Assembly: GCF_003013715.1 (NCBI RefSeq)
Contig: NC_072814.1
Location: 2,046,001 to 2,110,000, forward strand
Length of the DNA stretch: 64,000 nt
Reading direction: 5' to 3'
From: Candidozyma auris
Taxonomy: Eukaryota; Ascomycota; Pichiomycetes; Serinales; Metschnikowiaceae
How positions within the stretch are numbered: position 1 is the first letter of the stretch; the number at the start of each line of letters is the position of its first letter. The notes under the pieces were generated by a model. That model was not told the DNA's origin and made no database searches. It was given only the letters and a program-made list of their open reading frames with translations. A program made the position numbers and the translations under genes. Positions 19,817-31,200 of the stretch are shown in pieces.

Positions 19817-21121
19817 TCAAGACTTCAATAGCGAGGATATGTCATCAGGTTCATTCTCCAGCCCCTCGAATGCGTCGATTACTATTAGCATGGTTATAGG
19901 AAGACAAGGATCAGTCACAACGATCTCTTCCCCTATATCAACAAGGCATCTCAAAGGCTTTTGAAGATTTGATCGAGTCTGGGTTTCTAGAATAGGAGGC
20001 AGACGCATGTATAGGTTGGTGGTTGCTGTGGCTAGTGATGGGTTTCGCAAAGCGATATCTTGTCTTGTACTAAGATCATCAAGCAAATGATGAAGTTTCC
20101 ACCAACGCGGCACTTTTATTCTTTTGACTTGGGTGCCACAGACAGGGCACGTAGCTTTTCGAGAGTGTGAGTATGTATATGTGAATATTGAATCGTCACC
20201 AGAATACATCATATAGTTGTTTAGAACAGGATATGTGCCTATCGCAATCTTAAATACTTCGTTTGTACAAGCTGCCGCGATGATAGCATTAGTGGATGCA
20301 ATGGCCGGAATTATATTCTTAACCACTCCCAATGTTAGTTGTTTTGTGACGTTGTCAATGTTGAACAGTCTCGCTCTTTCCAAAGATAACTGATACATAA
20401 TTTCCACATCTTCCGGTGAATCTGCGTCAAATTTTTTGTTGGGGAAGCGACGGGGCCACTCCAACTGACTCGCCCATTCAATACAGTGCTCAGGTAGACG
20501 AGGAGTGTTAGCAATTGTGCAAACAGGATAAGTGACTTTTGGTGAAAGCATATCAAGTGAGCACTCAAAGCATGAAGAAATCCTTGGTAATATCACTCTA
20601 GCTTGGCCCCTAAAACCCTCAGTTCCTCCATCGACGAGAGGAATCAAGTTGTTTAGCTGATCATCGACTAACCCAACTAGAAGAGCATTTATCCAGCGCC
20701 TTGCTTCGATATTGTCTAAGCCACAGACAATAACATTGAACTGCTTATAAAAAGAGATACTCTTGTCTTGAATTCTGCAGTTATGTGCCTCAATACAAAG
20801 GTCTTGATTTCTTATGCGCTTTCTAACAAACTCCGCTGCGACATGGGACTTTGGTCGGCCAATATCCTTTGCTCGAAATAGAAACTGACGATTTAAATTG
20901 GAAATATCAATAGTGTCCATATCGATGATATGTATCTTTTTGAATCCAGTAAGAGCCAAATTCTTGAGGATCTCGCAGCCCAAGCCACCGGCCCCAATAA
21001 CAAGTATTGTTAGCGACTTTAACTGATTGACAGATTGAGATGAATCAAAATCATGTGGGATGTCACTGAACGGGCCAGGAATTTCACAAAGTTGTCGGAT
21101 GGATAAGGTAGGATCATTCAT
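19817..21121 (-). CDS. UBA3: NEDD8/Rub1-activating enzyme catalytic subunit
   Basis: The 434-aa E1 subunit forms a heterodimer with Ula1 and activates Rub1/NEDD8 for cullin modification. The nucleotide loop GAGGLG is at residues 43-48, and DMDTIDISNLNRQFLF is the conserved adenylation motif. Zinc cysteines occur as CFEC (184, 187) and a later CPVC. The catalytic Cys is 201 in TYPVCTIANTPR. The region EWPRRFP followed by the Cys-domain helix matches UBA3 rather than UBA1 or UBA2. The C-terminal ubiquitin-fold domain, which binds the E2 Ubc12, is present but divergent. Length is usual for UBA3, longer than S. cerevisiae Uba3 (299 aa). Confidence 0.92.
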   Translation of the reverse strand: MNDPTLSIRQLCEIPGPFSDIPHDFDSSQSVNQLKSLTILVIGAGGLGCEILKNLALTGFKKIHIIDMDTIDISNLNRQFLFRAKDIGRPKSHVAAEFVRKRIRNQDLCIEAHNCRIQDKSISFYKQFNVIVCGLDNIEARRWINALLVGLVDDQLNNLIPLVDGGTEGFRGQARVILPRISSCFECSLDMLSPKVTYPVCTIANTPRLPEHCIEWASQLEWPRRFPNKKFDADSPEDVEIMYQLSLERARLFNIDNVTKQLTLGVVKNIIPAIASTNAIIAAACTNEVFKIAIGTYPVLNNYMMYSGDDSIFTYTYSHSRKATCPVCGTQVKRIKVPRWWKLHHLLDDLSTRQDIALRNPSLATATTNLYMRLPPILETQTRSNLQKPLRCLVDIGEEIVVTDPCLPITMLIVIDAFEGLENEPDDISSLLKS

Positions 21122-22259
21122 GATTCATGATTCAGTACAGGTGAGCTCGCACTCTAGGAACAAGTGTTTGTGCGATTCGAGCGAGGTGCTGATAGAGAGC
21201 AAGGACAGCCTCCAAGGAATAAAAATAGAAGTAGAAAATAAAAAAAAAGGAATAAAAAAAATAATAAATAGGAAAAGAATTAAAGATTCATAAAGACAGA
21301 AGAAGAAGACTACACCTTGAGTAAACAAAATGATGAAGAATGTCAGGTGCTACTGACGCTATGCAACAATTACTTCTCAATACGACAATGAAATAAATAG
21401 GAATTTCGAAGGTTACGTCATCATATATACGTGATATCTGATATGAGTTATTTGCAAGATCAATAGTTTGTAAGTTTAGGACTTTGTGTCTGATCATTTT
21501 CGTAAATATCGAACTTTCAAGCACATCGCTTACGAAAATAGCCGTCCCACTTTTTTTTCTTTTCCTTTTTTTGATAAGGAAGTTTAGGAATCATAAATAC
21601 AAATGAGTATACTAATTAAATAATATACACCGTTTAATTAATTCATAAGCTTCACGAATTTGATGTTGTCATTGCTTGTTCTATACAACACCAAGGAGTA
21701 CAGTGAAGAATTGCAAGGCACTGTCTTACATAGCTCGTAATATACGATTAGTATCAGGTAAGTTTGTAATGACGACTAACAGTCGGGCTATAACTTCCCC
21801 AGGAGTTTCCGGACTGTCAGTCAAACACCATCTTCCAGAGTGTGAAGCAAGTGCAAGGCTGTATGCCTTGGAGGGCCCATTTCCTAACACCTCTGGAAAG
21901 AGTTTACTAATATCGTCGATCGAGAAAAAAAAAAAAAAAAAGAAAAAAAATCAAAAAAAGAGAAAAGAGAAAGATAAAAAAGGCTTTTTCTCTCATAAAG
22001 ACTCTGGCTTTCAATTGCAAATGATATTCGAGAAACAGAGATCCCGAATTAAAAGGCATGGTTTCGTCCAGCATCTACAGGCGAGGTTTAGCCACATGAA
22101 CGCGTCTATGGCCAACGGCGCGTATAAAACTTGCTCATGTCAAGCATTATTTTAGGTATTGCTTCCGAAAATTTTAGGAAGACGCCTGTACATATTTAAT
22201 CTTGAAGTGTGATTAAAATTAGCTCGATGAAATCTCTGTGGTAACCAATAAATAAATGA
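21122..22259. other. Intergenic region UBA3 / RAD52 (about 1.1 kb)
   Basis: It holds the UBA3 promoter (A-rich, 21232-21300) and the RAD52 3' flank. A plus-strand frame is open from 21676 (TTG) to 22155, but it lacks an upstream ATG and codes a long poly-Lys run from the A-tract, so I do not call it a gene. The stretch does contain a textbook short intron signature at 21758-21802. Confidence 0.5.
21925..21979. repeat. A-rich low-complexity tract
   Basis: A run of 17 A residues at 21925-21941 is followed by further A-runs broken by single G, T or C bases. It is simple low-complexity DNA between UBA3 and RAD52. Confidence 0.8.
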
Positions 22260-23624
22260 CTACTTACACTCTTCATTTTCTTTCTCAGCCTCATCAACTG
22301 CTCTATGCGCCTTTTTCAAAGGTTGACGTTGACCAGAGGGAAGAGGACGCTTCACGGTAGCAATATTTGGGGAAGGAGACACGGTATTACCCAGGATAGT
22401 AGAAGGCAATGTCTGCGGACTTGCATCAGCTTTCCGAACTTTGACAGACTTCGAGGGATCCACAGAGCGACGAACACTCGAGGATATGAATCTGTGGTTA
22501 TAAACTGGAATATTGCTTGCATCCTGGCTTTTCTGAACGTCCAATGCTTTCTTAGAGCTGGTGAAGAAAACCTGACTTGGTGTTTGCCCAGGTGCCTCAT
22601 CAGCCTCATCGGACTTCAAAGACTGATCACTTTCATGTTGATTCTCCCTTTCTTTGTTTTTGAGAAGCTCAAGTTCGTAATTATCTAAACGATCATTAAG
22701 CTCTTCTTCCCCCAATTCGTCACTAAATTGAAACAGATCATCAAGGTCCCTGAAATCAGCTGAATTCAAAGCTGGATTCCTTTCGATGCCAGATCGATTA
22801 GACACTGACTCAGTCGTCAGCATCGGAAGATTGCCTGCTTCGTTCGCATTTTGAGGGTCTCTCGTTGAGACCGCTTGACGTGGAGCTTGATGCGAAGGCT
22901 TCTGAACATTTGAAGATATCGAATGCAACAGCTGATGTTTGGCTCTTAACAGTGTTTCTCTTTTAAGGACTAAGGGGTCGCGGTGGAAGTCTGAGTGCTC
23001 CAATTCACGCGGTGGTGCCTTCACTTTTTGCATTTTCGCAATGATGGTCTTATCATAAAGACAGTTACCTAATACATTGCCGAAACACCGTAGACACCGC
23101 TTTAAACCATCTGTGAAAGCTTCCTTTTTGCATTTTTCAAAAGCCATCGCCTTATTTTTGGCGTTTTCAATAAAACCGTAGCCAAAGTCTTCATGAAACG
23201 TCCCATCCTTCAAAGTGATTCTTGCAACAACTGAAAGGCCCAACGACACACGTCCATTTTTGTGTACATCCAAGAAATCCACCAGAACACTGATAAGCTC
23301 TGATGACCACCCATTAAACCCGAATATGTCATTAGCAAGATTTAAAGCCTTCCATCCTTCAATATATGACACGTTTTGGCCGCCAGTTCCTGGGCGAAAA
23401 CTAACATATTCAGGCCCTAAAACCTTGTTTAGGCGACCTTGGATGGACTCCTCCTCCTCTTTGGTGTATGGAATCGCATTGAAGGGTTTACTTGAATTGC
23501 TCTGATACTGCGTGTATGAGGAAGGAGAAATTCTAGAACTCAGTTCTTGCGCTTTGTTACTTGAATAGTCGTCCTGACGGGGCCCAGTGTCCTGCCGGGG
23601 GCCGTTATGGAATCTGCTGTCCAT
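22260..23624 (-). CDS. RAD52: Homologous recombination mediator / strand annealing protein
   Basis: The 454-aa protein starts at ATG 23624. The annealing domain spans about residues 52-200, with RLNKVLGPEYVSFRPGTGG, YIEGWKALNLANDIFGFNGW, and the basic helix NKAMAFEKCKKEAFTDGLKR. The rest is a low-complexity, charged region expected to bind Rad51 and RPA, less conserved in all yeasts. Rad52 forms rings, loads Rad51 on RPA-coated DNA and drives single-strand annealing. Length is similar to S. cerevisiae Rad52 (471 aa). The C-terminal Ser/Pro- and Lys/Arg-rich part ends in a basic-acidic tail. Confidence 0.95.
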   Translation of the reverse strand: MDSRFHNGPRQDTGPRQDDYSSNKAQELSSRISPSSYTQYQSNSSKPFNAIPYTKEEEESIQGRLNKVLGPEYVSFRPGTGGQNVSYIEGWKALNLANDIFGFNGWSSELISVLVDFLDVHKNGRVSLGLSVVARITLKDGTFHEDFGYGFIENAKNKAMAFEKCKKEAFTDGLKRCLRCFGNVLGNCLYDKTIIAKMQKVKAPPRELEHSDFHRDPLVLKRETLLRAKHQLLHSISSNVQKPSHQAPRQAVSTRDPQNANEAGNLPMLTTESVSNRSGIERNPALNSADFRDLDDLFQFSDELGEEELNDRLDNYELELLKNKERENQHESDQSLKSDEADEAPGQTPSQVFFTSSKKALDVQKSQDASNIPVYNHRFISSSVRRSVDPSKSVKVRKADASPQTLPSTILGNTVSPSPNIATVKRPLPSGQRQPLKKAHRAVDEAEKENEECK

Positions 23625-24054
23625 GGTGATAAACTGAAAATGTTCTTACGCTTCGCAGGCGTTTGTTTACGTGTGGAGAAAAGTGCAGGAATTCAAGGAG
23701 ATGGCAATTGATCCACGAACAATAGAGACACATCTCTTCAGCTCGTCGAACGCTTATCGAATTACTGAATCTACCATGGTTTTTCATATTTCGCTGCGAT
23801 CAACGTTTCATCTTTGACAAGCCATGCATTCGAATCCTTGACACTCAACGGTTGAATATGTCACTTACATTCTGATGTCCTTAAAAAGAAAGAACTCTAC
23901 AAAGATTTTGCCTAGCAACGCTTGAGGAGAAGACAGACCGGGTTTACTTGATCTGTGCCCCGAAAAGTCAAGCCTTTTGTGTTTTCTGAACGCCCACTCT
24001 GCATCAAATATCAATGGAGCTGTCTGCTAGTAAGTCTCGCGCCCATAGCCCTTG
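23625..24054. promoter_or_regulatory. Upstream region of RAD52
   Basis: About 0.4 kb between the RAD52 start and the small plus-strand ORF. It should contain both promoters. I see no gene. Confidence 0.45.
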
Positions 24055-24378
24055 ATGACCGCGCGAGATAAGGATTACGAACATGGACAGTCTGAAGCAA
24101 ACACGCACATAAGCGTTGCAATGAAAAAGAAAACTCCGCTGGAAAAAGAAGCGATAGTTCAACAACGACGAGAGAAGATTATCGAGTATAGAAGAAAGGT
24201 AGCCAAAGAGGAACGACAACGCAGGTATGTTCTGCGTTATGGCGTGCCAGATGAGAAAGAGGCAATGACAAAGTCTCTTGAATCATCTCAAAACGAATCT
24301 CAAAAAAAAAGTAAGTTTCGAGGTGAACGAATTGGAAGTTTCACGACAAGATCAACCATTGATTCTGCGACGCAGTGA
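24055..24378 (+). CDS. Small basic hypothetical protein (107 aa), possibly spliced
   Basis: An ATG at 24055 opens 107 codons. Residues 24-65 form a strongly charged helix rich in Lys, Arg and Glu (LEKEAIVQQRREKIIEYRRK) followed by RYVLRYGVPDEKEAM. I do not recognise a family. The frame contains GTAAGT at 24311, and a possible 3' site CACAG ends at 24421 after the branch-like ACTTAAC. Using that 111-nt intron the protein would end in a different basic tail at 24471. An upstream Met is excluded by an in-frame stop. The codon pattern looks coding, but the C-terminus is uncertain. Confidence 0.45.
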   Translation: MTARDKDYEHGQSEANTHISVAMKKKTPLEKEAIVQQRREKIIEYRRKVAKEERQRRYVLRYGVPDEKEAMTKSLESSQNESQKKSKFRGERIGSFTTRSTIDSATQ

Positions 24379-24756
24379 ATGAGATAGTCAGGCATTAATG
24401 ACTATGTTACTTAACGCACAGACACAAACTTGCTAAGAAGTATATCTACTCAGAAGATTAACGGACGTTGATTTTTTGGTATGGTTTATGCTCCAACGGA
24501 AATAGTATTGGAAAGGAGCTCGACGAGATTCCCTCTCTTCAAAGCCGAAGGAGCACTACTATACGTCACGCAACTAGCTTTTACTGGTGCAAACATCAGC
24601 ATCGTGAGTTTGAGGGACAGGGAAGAAGGGTCTCGCCTTTAAAGTCGCTTCTCAGCAACATCTCACCGATTTTGAAACACTTCAATCTCTCAACAAGTTG
24701 CCTCTTGGCGAGCTTCGCACGAACTCTAAAATGAAACCCGTACAATCACATATTTT
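24379..24756. other. Short spacer with coding-like traces, downstream of SME1
   Basis: An ATG at 24481 opens 53 codons to 24642. A GTGAGT at 24604 and a CTCAG ending at 24655 would join it in frame to an open stretch that runs to 24907, antisense into SME1. There is no good branch point. The residues read plausibly, but I cannot tell a small gene, a remnant and chance apart. Confidence 0.3.
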
Positions 24757-25023
24757 CTATACATCAAGAGACGACACCAACGTGATATTGTCTCCTTTAA
24801 GTAGGATTCTTCCGAGATCCTCCCGCTCTCCGTCTGTTGTAGAGATCTCAACCGCTTCATCAACTACCAAGTTCATAAACACATCGAAACCACGAATCCT
24901 GCCTTGAATTCTCAGTTGAGTCTGTTCGTATAACCATATTGTAACAAGTGCCTGTTGTTGAAGACATTTGAATATGAGATTGATTGGCGGAAGCATCGAA
25001 GCTTTCCCGTTCAACGACGACAT
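24757..25023 (-). CDS. SME1: Spliceosomal Sm protein E
   Basis: The 88-aa protein is one of the seven Sm ring proteins that bind the U-rich Sm site of U1, U2, U4 and U5 snRNAs. Sm1 motif residues are visible in VTIWLYEQTQLRIQGRIRGFDVFMNLVVDEA, split here only to show the FDxxMN signature, and Sm2 is GRILLKGDNITLV. I chose the Met at 25023 because MSSLNGKASMLPPINLIF lines up with the start of other SmE proteins; the frame runs 11 codons further upstream. It is divergent from TOM1 with a 182 bp shared promoter. Confidence 0.93.
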   Translation of the reverse strand: MSSLNGKASMLPPINLIFKCLQQQALVTIWLYEQTQLRIQGRIRGFDVFMNLVVDEAVEISTTDGEREDLGRILLKGDNITLVSSLDV

Positions 25024-25205
25024 TAAGGAATGTGTTGCTTCGTATTCATAAATCAAAGTTTTGGTCCGGTATAATCAAATCGCACTAGGAAACCTCTACC
25101 TTTTAGGATCTCCCTTGCGAGCTCTGCATTACCTAAACGTTCTTTCTTTCTCACAAGACAGTGAAAGCTGACATCGACAAATAATTAGCTCAACTTTAGA
25201 GAACA

Positions 25206-28200
25206 ATGATTATTTCAAAACAGAATTTAATCAACAAACAAGAGCTAGAACGCCCTTTGATTGCTTTTATCGAGGAAGCTTGCTCAGCTGATGAGGCTAG
25301 CTTGACCGAGATGCTCAATGCCAATCTTAAGTGGGATCGTCCTAGAGGTGATTTGCTTACATGGGTGAAGCTTCTCAATCACTTTGACGAGATATTTGAA
25401 AAACAGATCAAGAAATATGAATTAGACAAGCCTCATCCTCCCTTAAAAATTATGTCTGATGCTGACTGCAGCCTCGTCACAGCTTGTTTGAACTTCACTG
25501 ATATTCTTTTGGAGCATTGCATTAATCGAAATATCTATGCTAGTTCCGAAAGAGTATATCAATTAATATCAACGCCCACCATCGATGTCAGATTAGCGGC
25601 AATGGAAGTTGCTGTCCGCCTTGGTGAGCGATATGTCGCCTCTACGTACCTCAAAAAGTATTCTGCGTCGAGAGAGGTCAGACAAAGGACGCTTGAATTA
25701 GCAAAATTCTATCCTCCACCTGTTCCTACCGGATTTATCCAAAAGCAAGCTGAATCGATAAATCCAAGTGACGAAACGATGCCACGCAGTGAGCATTATA
25801 GTCTAATCGACACTCTCGACCTGAAAAAACTATATCCCAAAAACTGGGCCAGTCTCAACTTTCACTACTATGCAACTCCTCAGACTCAGCTAGGCAATCG
25901 AGAGAGGGGTAAAAAGGACAAGAAGGGAAGGGCGAAATCAAATCACGACCGAGAGGGTATGATGTCCTTCAATTTGTGTGAGTCTTCTCTTAAAAAGCTC
26001 TCATTTGAGCAAGTATACAACAAGGCATCGGAGATCCTCCCTCCATCAACACGGTTCGCATTTTCTCTTGCTGCTCAAACTGCCAAAGCATTCAACTCGC
26101 GTTCGTCCGATTGTATCATTCTCAGAGAAAAATTACTCCGCATCAAGTGTGCTGCTGTGTCATTCATCGCATTGATGTGTAACGTCGAGTTTACTTCATC
26201 AAACTTATTTGAAGCTGAGCCCTATCTTCTAAACTTCTTGGCTGACTTTTTATCGCCCGAAAATGAATCCAAATTTTCCAATGAAACCTTTTATTCCGTG
26301 TTGAAATCCTTGGAAGCAATTGCCCGCAAAAGACAATGGGGCAGCGAACTTGTCCGGAATTTGGGTTGCAATGTTAGTCATGGTTTATTATTTCAACATT
26401 TGCGTTTGATGAATACACAGGTGACGAAACAGCTCGATGGATGTTTTGAAAGGGGAAATCTATTAGTATTCACTCTTATCGGACACTTCATTGATAATAA
26501 ATCTTTGATCCCAAGGCTTGCCTCAGGGGGGATCTTGAGTGAGCTCATGTCCTTCCTCAACGTTCAAACAAGGTTTCGTTGGACTTGCTCTGCAGCTGTG
26601 AATACTATTGCTCTGTTTCTCCGTGCCTGTCCGGAGTACATATCTGACTTTATAACCCTCGATGGTTTTAACCTTTTGATTAATACCATCAATTATGAGG
26701 TTGATTTCGCAATCGAAAATCCTGATTTTGGCGGAGGGCCACCCAATGATGTAAAGGTTTACTACGAAATCACCCTTAGGCAAGTCAACTTTTTACGAAA
26801 TATTTTGCGTCTTTGTTCACAGCTTGTGCAAGCCGACGGGAGCGACAGAATGAGAAACTTGTTTGACTCCTCTATCTTGCATACCTTCAAGAGAATAATT
26901 GAAAATTCCAGCCTTTTTGGTCCTCCAGTAGTGAGTGCGACCCTCGATGCGGTTCTATACATCATTCATAATGAGCCAACAGCATTTTCAATCCTCAAAG
27001 AAGCAGGTGTTATAAACTCAATCATAGCAAACTACGAAAAATTCTTCATGCCTTCAAATGAGCTACAAATGGCTCTTCTTGAGGTTCTTGGAGCAATTGC
27101 TTTAAACAAGGATGGTTTGAAACGCATTATAGATTCCTCTGTTTTGGAGACCTACTTTGGCTCATTTTATGATCTTTCAATTGCCAAAGAGCTAGTTCGA
27201 GGAGATATGTCAACGAGCATTGGTGTTTCTATGGATGAGCTTGGACGACACTTCACGGATCTAAAACCCATTATTGCCCGGGAGATTAGAAAGCTCATCG
27301 AGGAAATGTCGCGTCACGCCAATAAGAACCTAGAGCCAGCGCAATTTTATCCAGCAATAAGCTACGGGGTCTTTTACGAAGCAGGTGAGTCTGAGAAACT
27401 TGAGTTACAAGAAGGTGAAAGCGAGATTGAAAGCTGGGAGTCAGCTGAGGGATCAGCTCTAATCGAGAACCTATTCGGTTTCTTGAGCGGGCTTTTGCAA
27501 GACAGTACACAATGGGTGAGAGATTTGACTGAAGATTTCGCTTTCAGTCATTGGTCGGAGTATATCACACTTCCTCGTGCGCCCATTGACTACGTCACCT
27601 CAAATGCTATGACAAGCTTCATGAATCTTCTCAAGTTTTTGGAGGATGAGAATGAAAACTACGGTCTTTCTGATCTTGTACGGGCTTTGTTCACGAGGCT
27701 TTCGTCGAGTCTAGTGCAAGACTTCATAAATTGCGATAGTTCGGAATCATACTTTGCTTGCTCACGGACTAATATTGATAATGCATCCAAGTTGTTACGA
27801 GAATTAAATGCCATCAATAATATTCTTCTCATCTTGACGGAAAGCTATCTTCTTCCTAACAATATGGTGAACGAGAAATACCAAGCCTTCATAAAGATTC
27901 TCGACGAAATTGGAAATCCCTTGATAAAGTACCTAGTGCAATTGATGGGCAGAAGTGTCATCGAAGAGATTGCTGTTCGTTTGCATCTTCTGGCTGAAGC
28001 CATTGAGTATACAGCGCCAGTGCTAGAGTCGTATGAGGATGTTCCCCCTGTTCAGGTTTTTGGACGAAAACCCAAAAATGATTCCGTAAGCAACACTTGG
28101 ACTGATCCCCGCTTCAAGAATACCTTGCAGGTGCGTTTCCTTGCATATCGGTTTCAGCACAACATAGCATTGATCTTATCGAATATTTCGAGAAGTTGCA

Positions 28201-31200
28201 CGCAGAAACGACAAGATTTCTTTTCCTATGATTGGAGAAGAGCGGCAGTTTCACAAACAAGGTATTTGGCAGTACATTTAGATGCGTTATACAACAGGCA
28301 TACTGTCTTGGAATGTGAATTTGTGTCAAACTATCAATTGGTCACAACTAACTTGATTAATTTCGTTTCTCATAGCAAAGATAAGGGCAGGGAAGTCTAC
28401 TCAACTGCTCTTGTTCTGTGCTTCTTTTTCCACACAAACCTCATGAGTAGATTGACACGTCTGGCAATCGAGACATTCAACGACCTATTGAATTGCGATG
28501 CAGCAAAGAGGTTGGAGTCAAAAAATTTGAGCTATGTCCACAATTCACAGGTTTCAATCAAAAACCACTTTGTCAACGAGGTGTTATCCATTTTGACGAA
28601 AGTCACAGACATGAGATACGTTCCTCGCTTACCATTCACTCATCTCTTCTTTAATAAGAAGTACTGTCCCAATGAAAATGCGATTTCGGAATGCATTGTG
28701 TCTCAAGCAACTCTTGAAGGCTTAATATTGGTGCAAAATACAATTGGCACTAAGTCGACCCTTCTCACTAAAGCTAACTACGAAACCTATGATCTCTTTC
28801 CTTTAGAGATCAATATGTATCTAGTTGACCTCGTCATTACATGCTGGAAAGTGAAACCAATTGACGAATTCTACACGATTCATGAAGACCGAAGAACACC
28901 TGCGTATGCCCAGATTCAATATCTAATGGGAGAGCTTCTGGTAACACAAGAAAAGGCCATTGAACTCTTAAGGTCAATGAAAACGAACGATCAGACTGGT
29001 GAGCTAGATGAAAAGAGTGGTCTTACAACAAAGGATCGCGATATCATCGTTTCGTCGGAACAAATGATCAGTATTAGTCCGATCATGACTCTGGTTTCTA
29101 CCAAGATCAAATCATATCGTGAAACAGAAGGAGAGTTTCTATTCGGCACTCCGCTAGTGAAATTAAATGCTTCCATCTCAGGCATAGATCGTGAAATTGC
29201 TCTTCTAATCAATGAGAATTCCCTTGATCTAAATGAGACGATGATTGACTATGTCGAAAACCTAACGAATGTACACTCCAAGTGGTCCTTTGATCATAGA
29301 GCAAACACCCTCAGGCTTCTCGGTCATATTTTTTCTTCTGATGTATACTCAAATGACATCGACCCAGATAAATCTCAAATCGCACATATTCGGTTTTTGA
29401 ATATGTTTGTTATGGATTGTCTGAAGACCCCTTCTATTGCTGAGAGCGCATATTTATGCGAAGCTTTGCAGTTTTTACAACCCGTTCTCAGTAAAACACT
29501 GCCTAATTCATTACCAGGACAGTTTCCCTATTTCAAAGATGTGAGTGAAGAGTTGAAAAGATCGCTTCTAGATGTTCTTCTAAGTCTTGATACCGGCCAG
29601 AATTTTGAGGCTTCATTGGCACTTTGCAAGGTTTTGTACTTGTTCGCCAAAGACGAGAAGTTTAAGCCCATTGTCGCCTCATCTACGCTTGTGAAAAAGC
29701 TTATTCACGACGTCGCATCCACTCCAACCGAGAAGGCGACTATCTCGAAAGAGCTTGCGAAATCAGCAATCCTCTTGTTGCGCGTCTGCTTTGAAGACTT
29801 GAGCACTATCGAGAGTGTGTTTTCTTCTGAAATTGTTAAATCAATAAAGAAGCTGCCAAGTGGCAAAAAGGATTTCAAGCGCTTGTTAGACGAAAGCCAT
29901 GAGCTGGTTTCGAGAAATCCTAGTCTTTTTATTAATACCGCCTCCAAGCTTTTAAGAATCGAAAATTATAACGGGCAATCACATCATAGCGAAAATGTCT
30001 TTCTCGTCGATTATGGCCAGCGACCTCCCGAGCATTGCGATGATATTGATATGAATGATTCGGAAAATTACCGATCATCTACAATGGGACTCATGCATTT
30101 TCTCTTATCTGAGCTCATGCTGGTTTCCAAAGAGGATTGGTCGTCGAGTACAGCTGATGGTGATGATGATCTTTCGATGGTTGATAAGAAACGAAGTCAT
30201 ATAGACATACTAATGAGGAACACTCTGTTTGCATATTTGTGCTTCCTTCTCCAAGCTATTACTGAATTGTTGGGCTCATATAAACATGCAAAGCTTGAAT
30301 TCATCACATACTCCAAGAAGGGTAATTCAGAGGAAAAATCAAAGCCACGTTCAACTTCTTTGAACTTTTTCATTCATCAGCTCAACCCAAGCAAGGCATT
30401 GGTAAACCTCGAAAGCGAAGAAGTGCAAAGGATTGAGGCAGTATCCTCCTTGTCCAAACTATGTCTCCTTGCTCTAGTATCAAGTCCAATTCTCGAGAAT
30501 GATTCTTCCCCTGATTTCAAATCGGAAGACGTCGACTTAGCCATCGTGAGACGATTCTTTGTCGATGTCATTTCAAGGGTTCTCAAAGACAGTGTCAACT
30601 CGCTGACTTCAGCTTCGTCATCCTACGCGAAATTGTATGATCTATTCGATTTGTGTTCTTGCTTGTTATCAACAAAGTTTCGAGAGATGTGCTTTCCTCT
30701 TCTTAGCAAAAACGCAACGAAGATGGATCATTACTTTATTGCATGTGCCTTCATTGAAAGACAACTCCCAAATCAAATTGCAGCAGCTATTGCTGACATC
30801 GATCTCAATTATCCTAATGTCACTCGTCTTATTAAGGCAGGCATCAAGCCGTTGACGCATCTTGCTAAGATCAAACTAACTTTTGGCGATTTCTTCGAGT
30901 CAAATCAGCCTGAAAGAGAAGAAGAAGAAATTGTTTCGGATGACCTTGTTGATCGCGATGAAACACCTGACTTATTTCGCAATTCAACATTGGGGATGTA
31001 CGATGCAGATTCAGATTCAGAAGAAGATATTTACGATGATGGTGAACCGCTTGAGGTGGTCATGTCTGCATCAGATATGTCCCAAGAGGATGAAGAATCT
31101 GAATCAGATGATATGGATGAGGAGGACATTGAAGATGAAGACATGGAGGGCGAAGATATAGAACGTGGTGAACTTGAAGGGTATGATAGTGGTAATAGTG

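Noticed and set aside
21676..22155. 159-codon plus-strand ORF between UBA3 and RAD52
   Set aside because: It starts at TTG with no ATG upstream in frame, and a third of it is a poly-Lys run from an A-tract. Kept only as the site of a possible intron.
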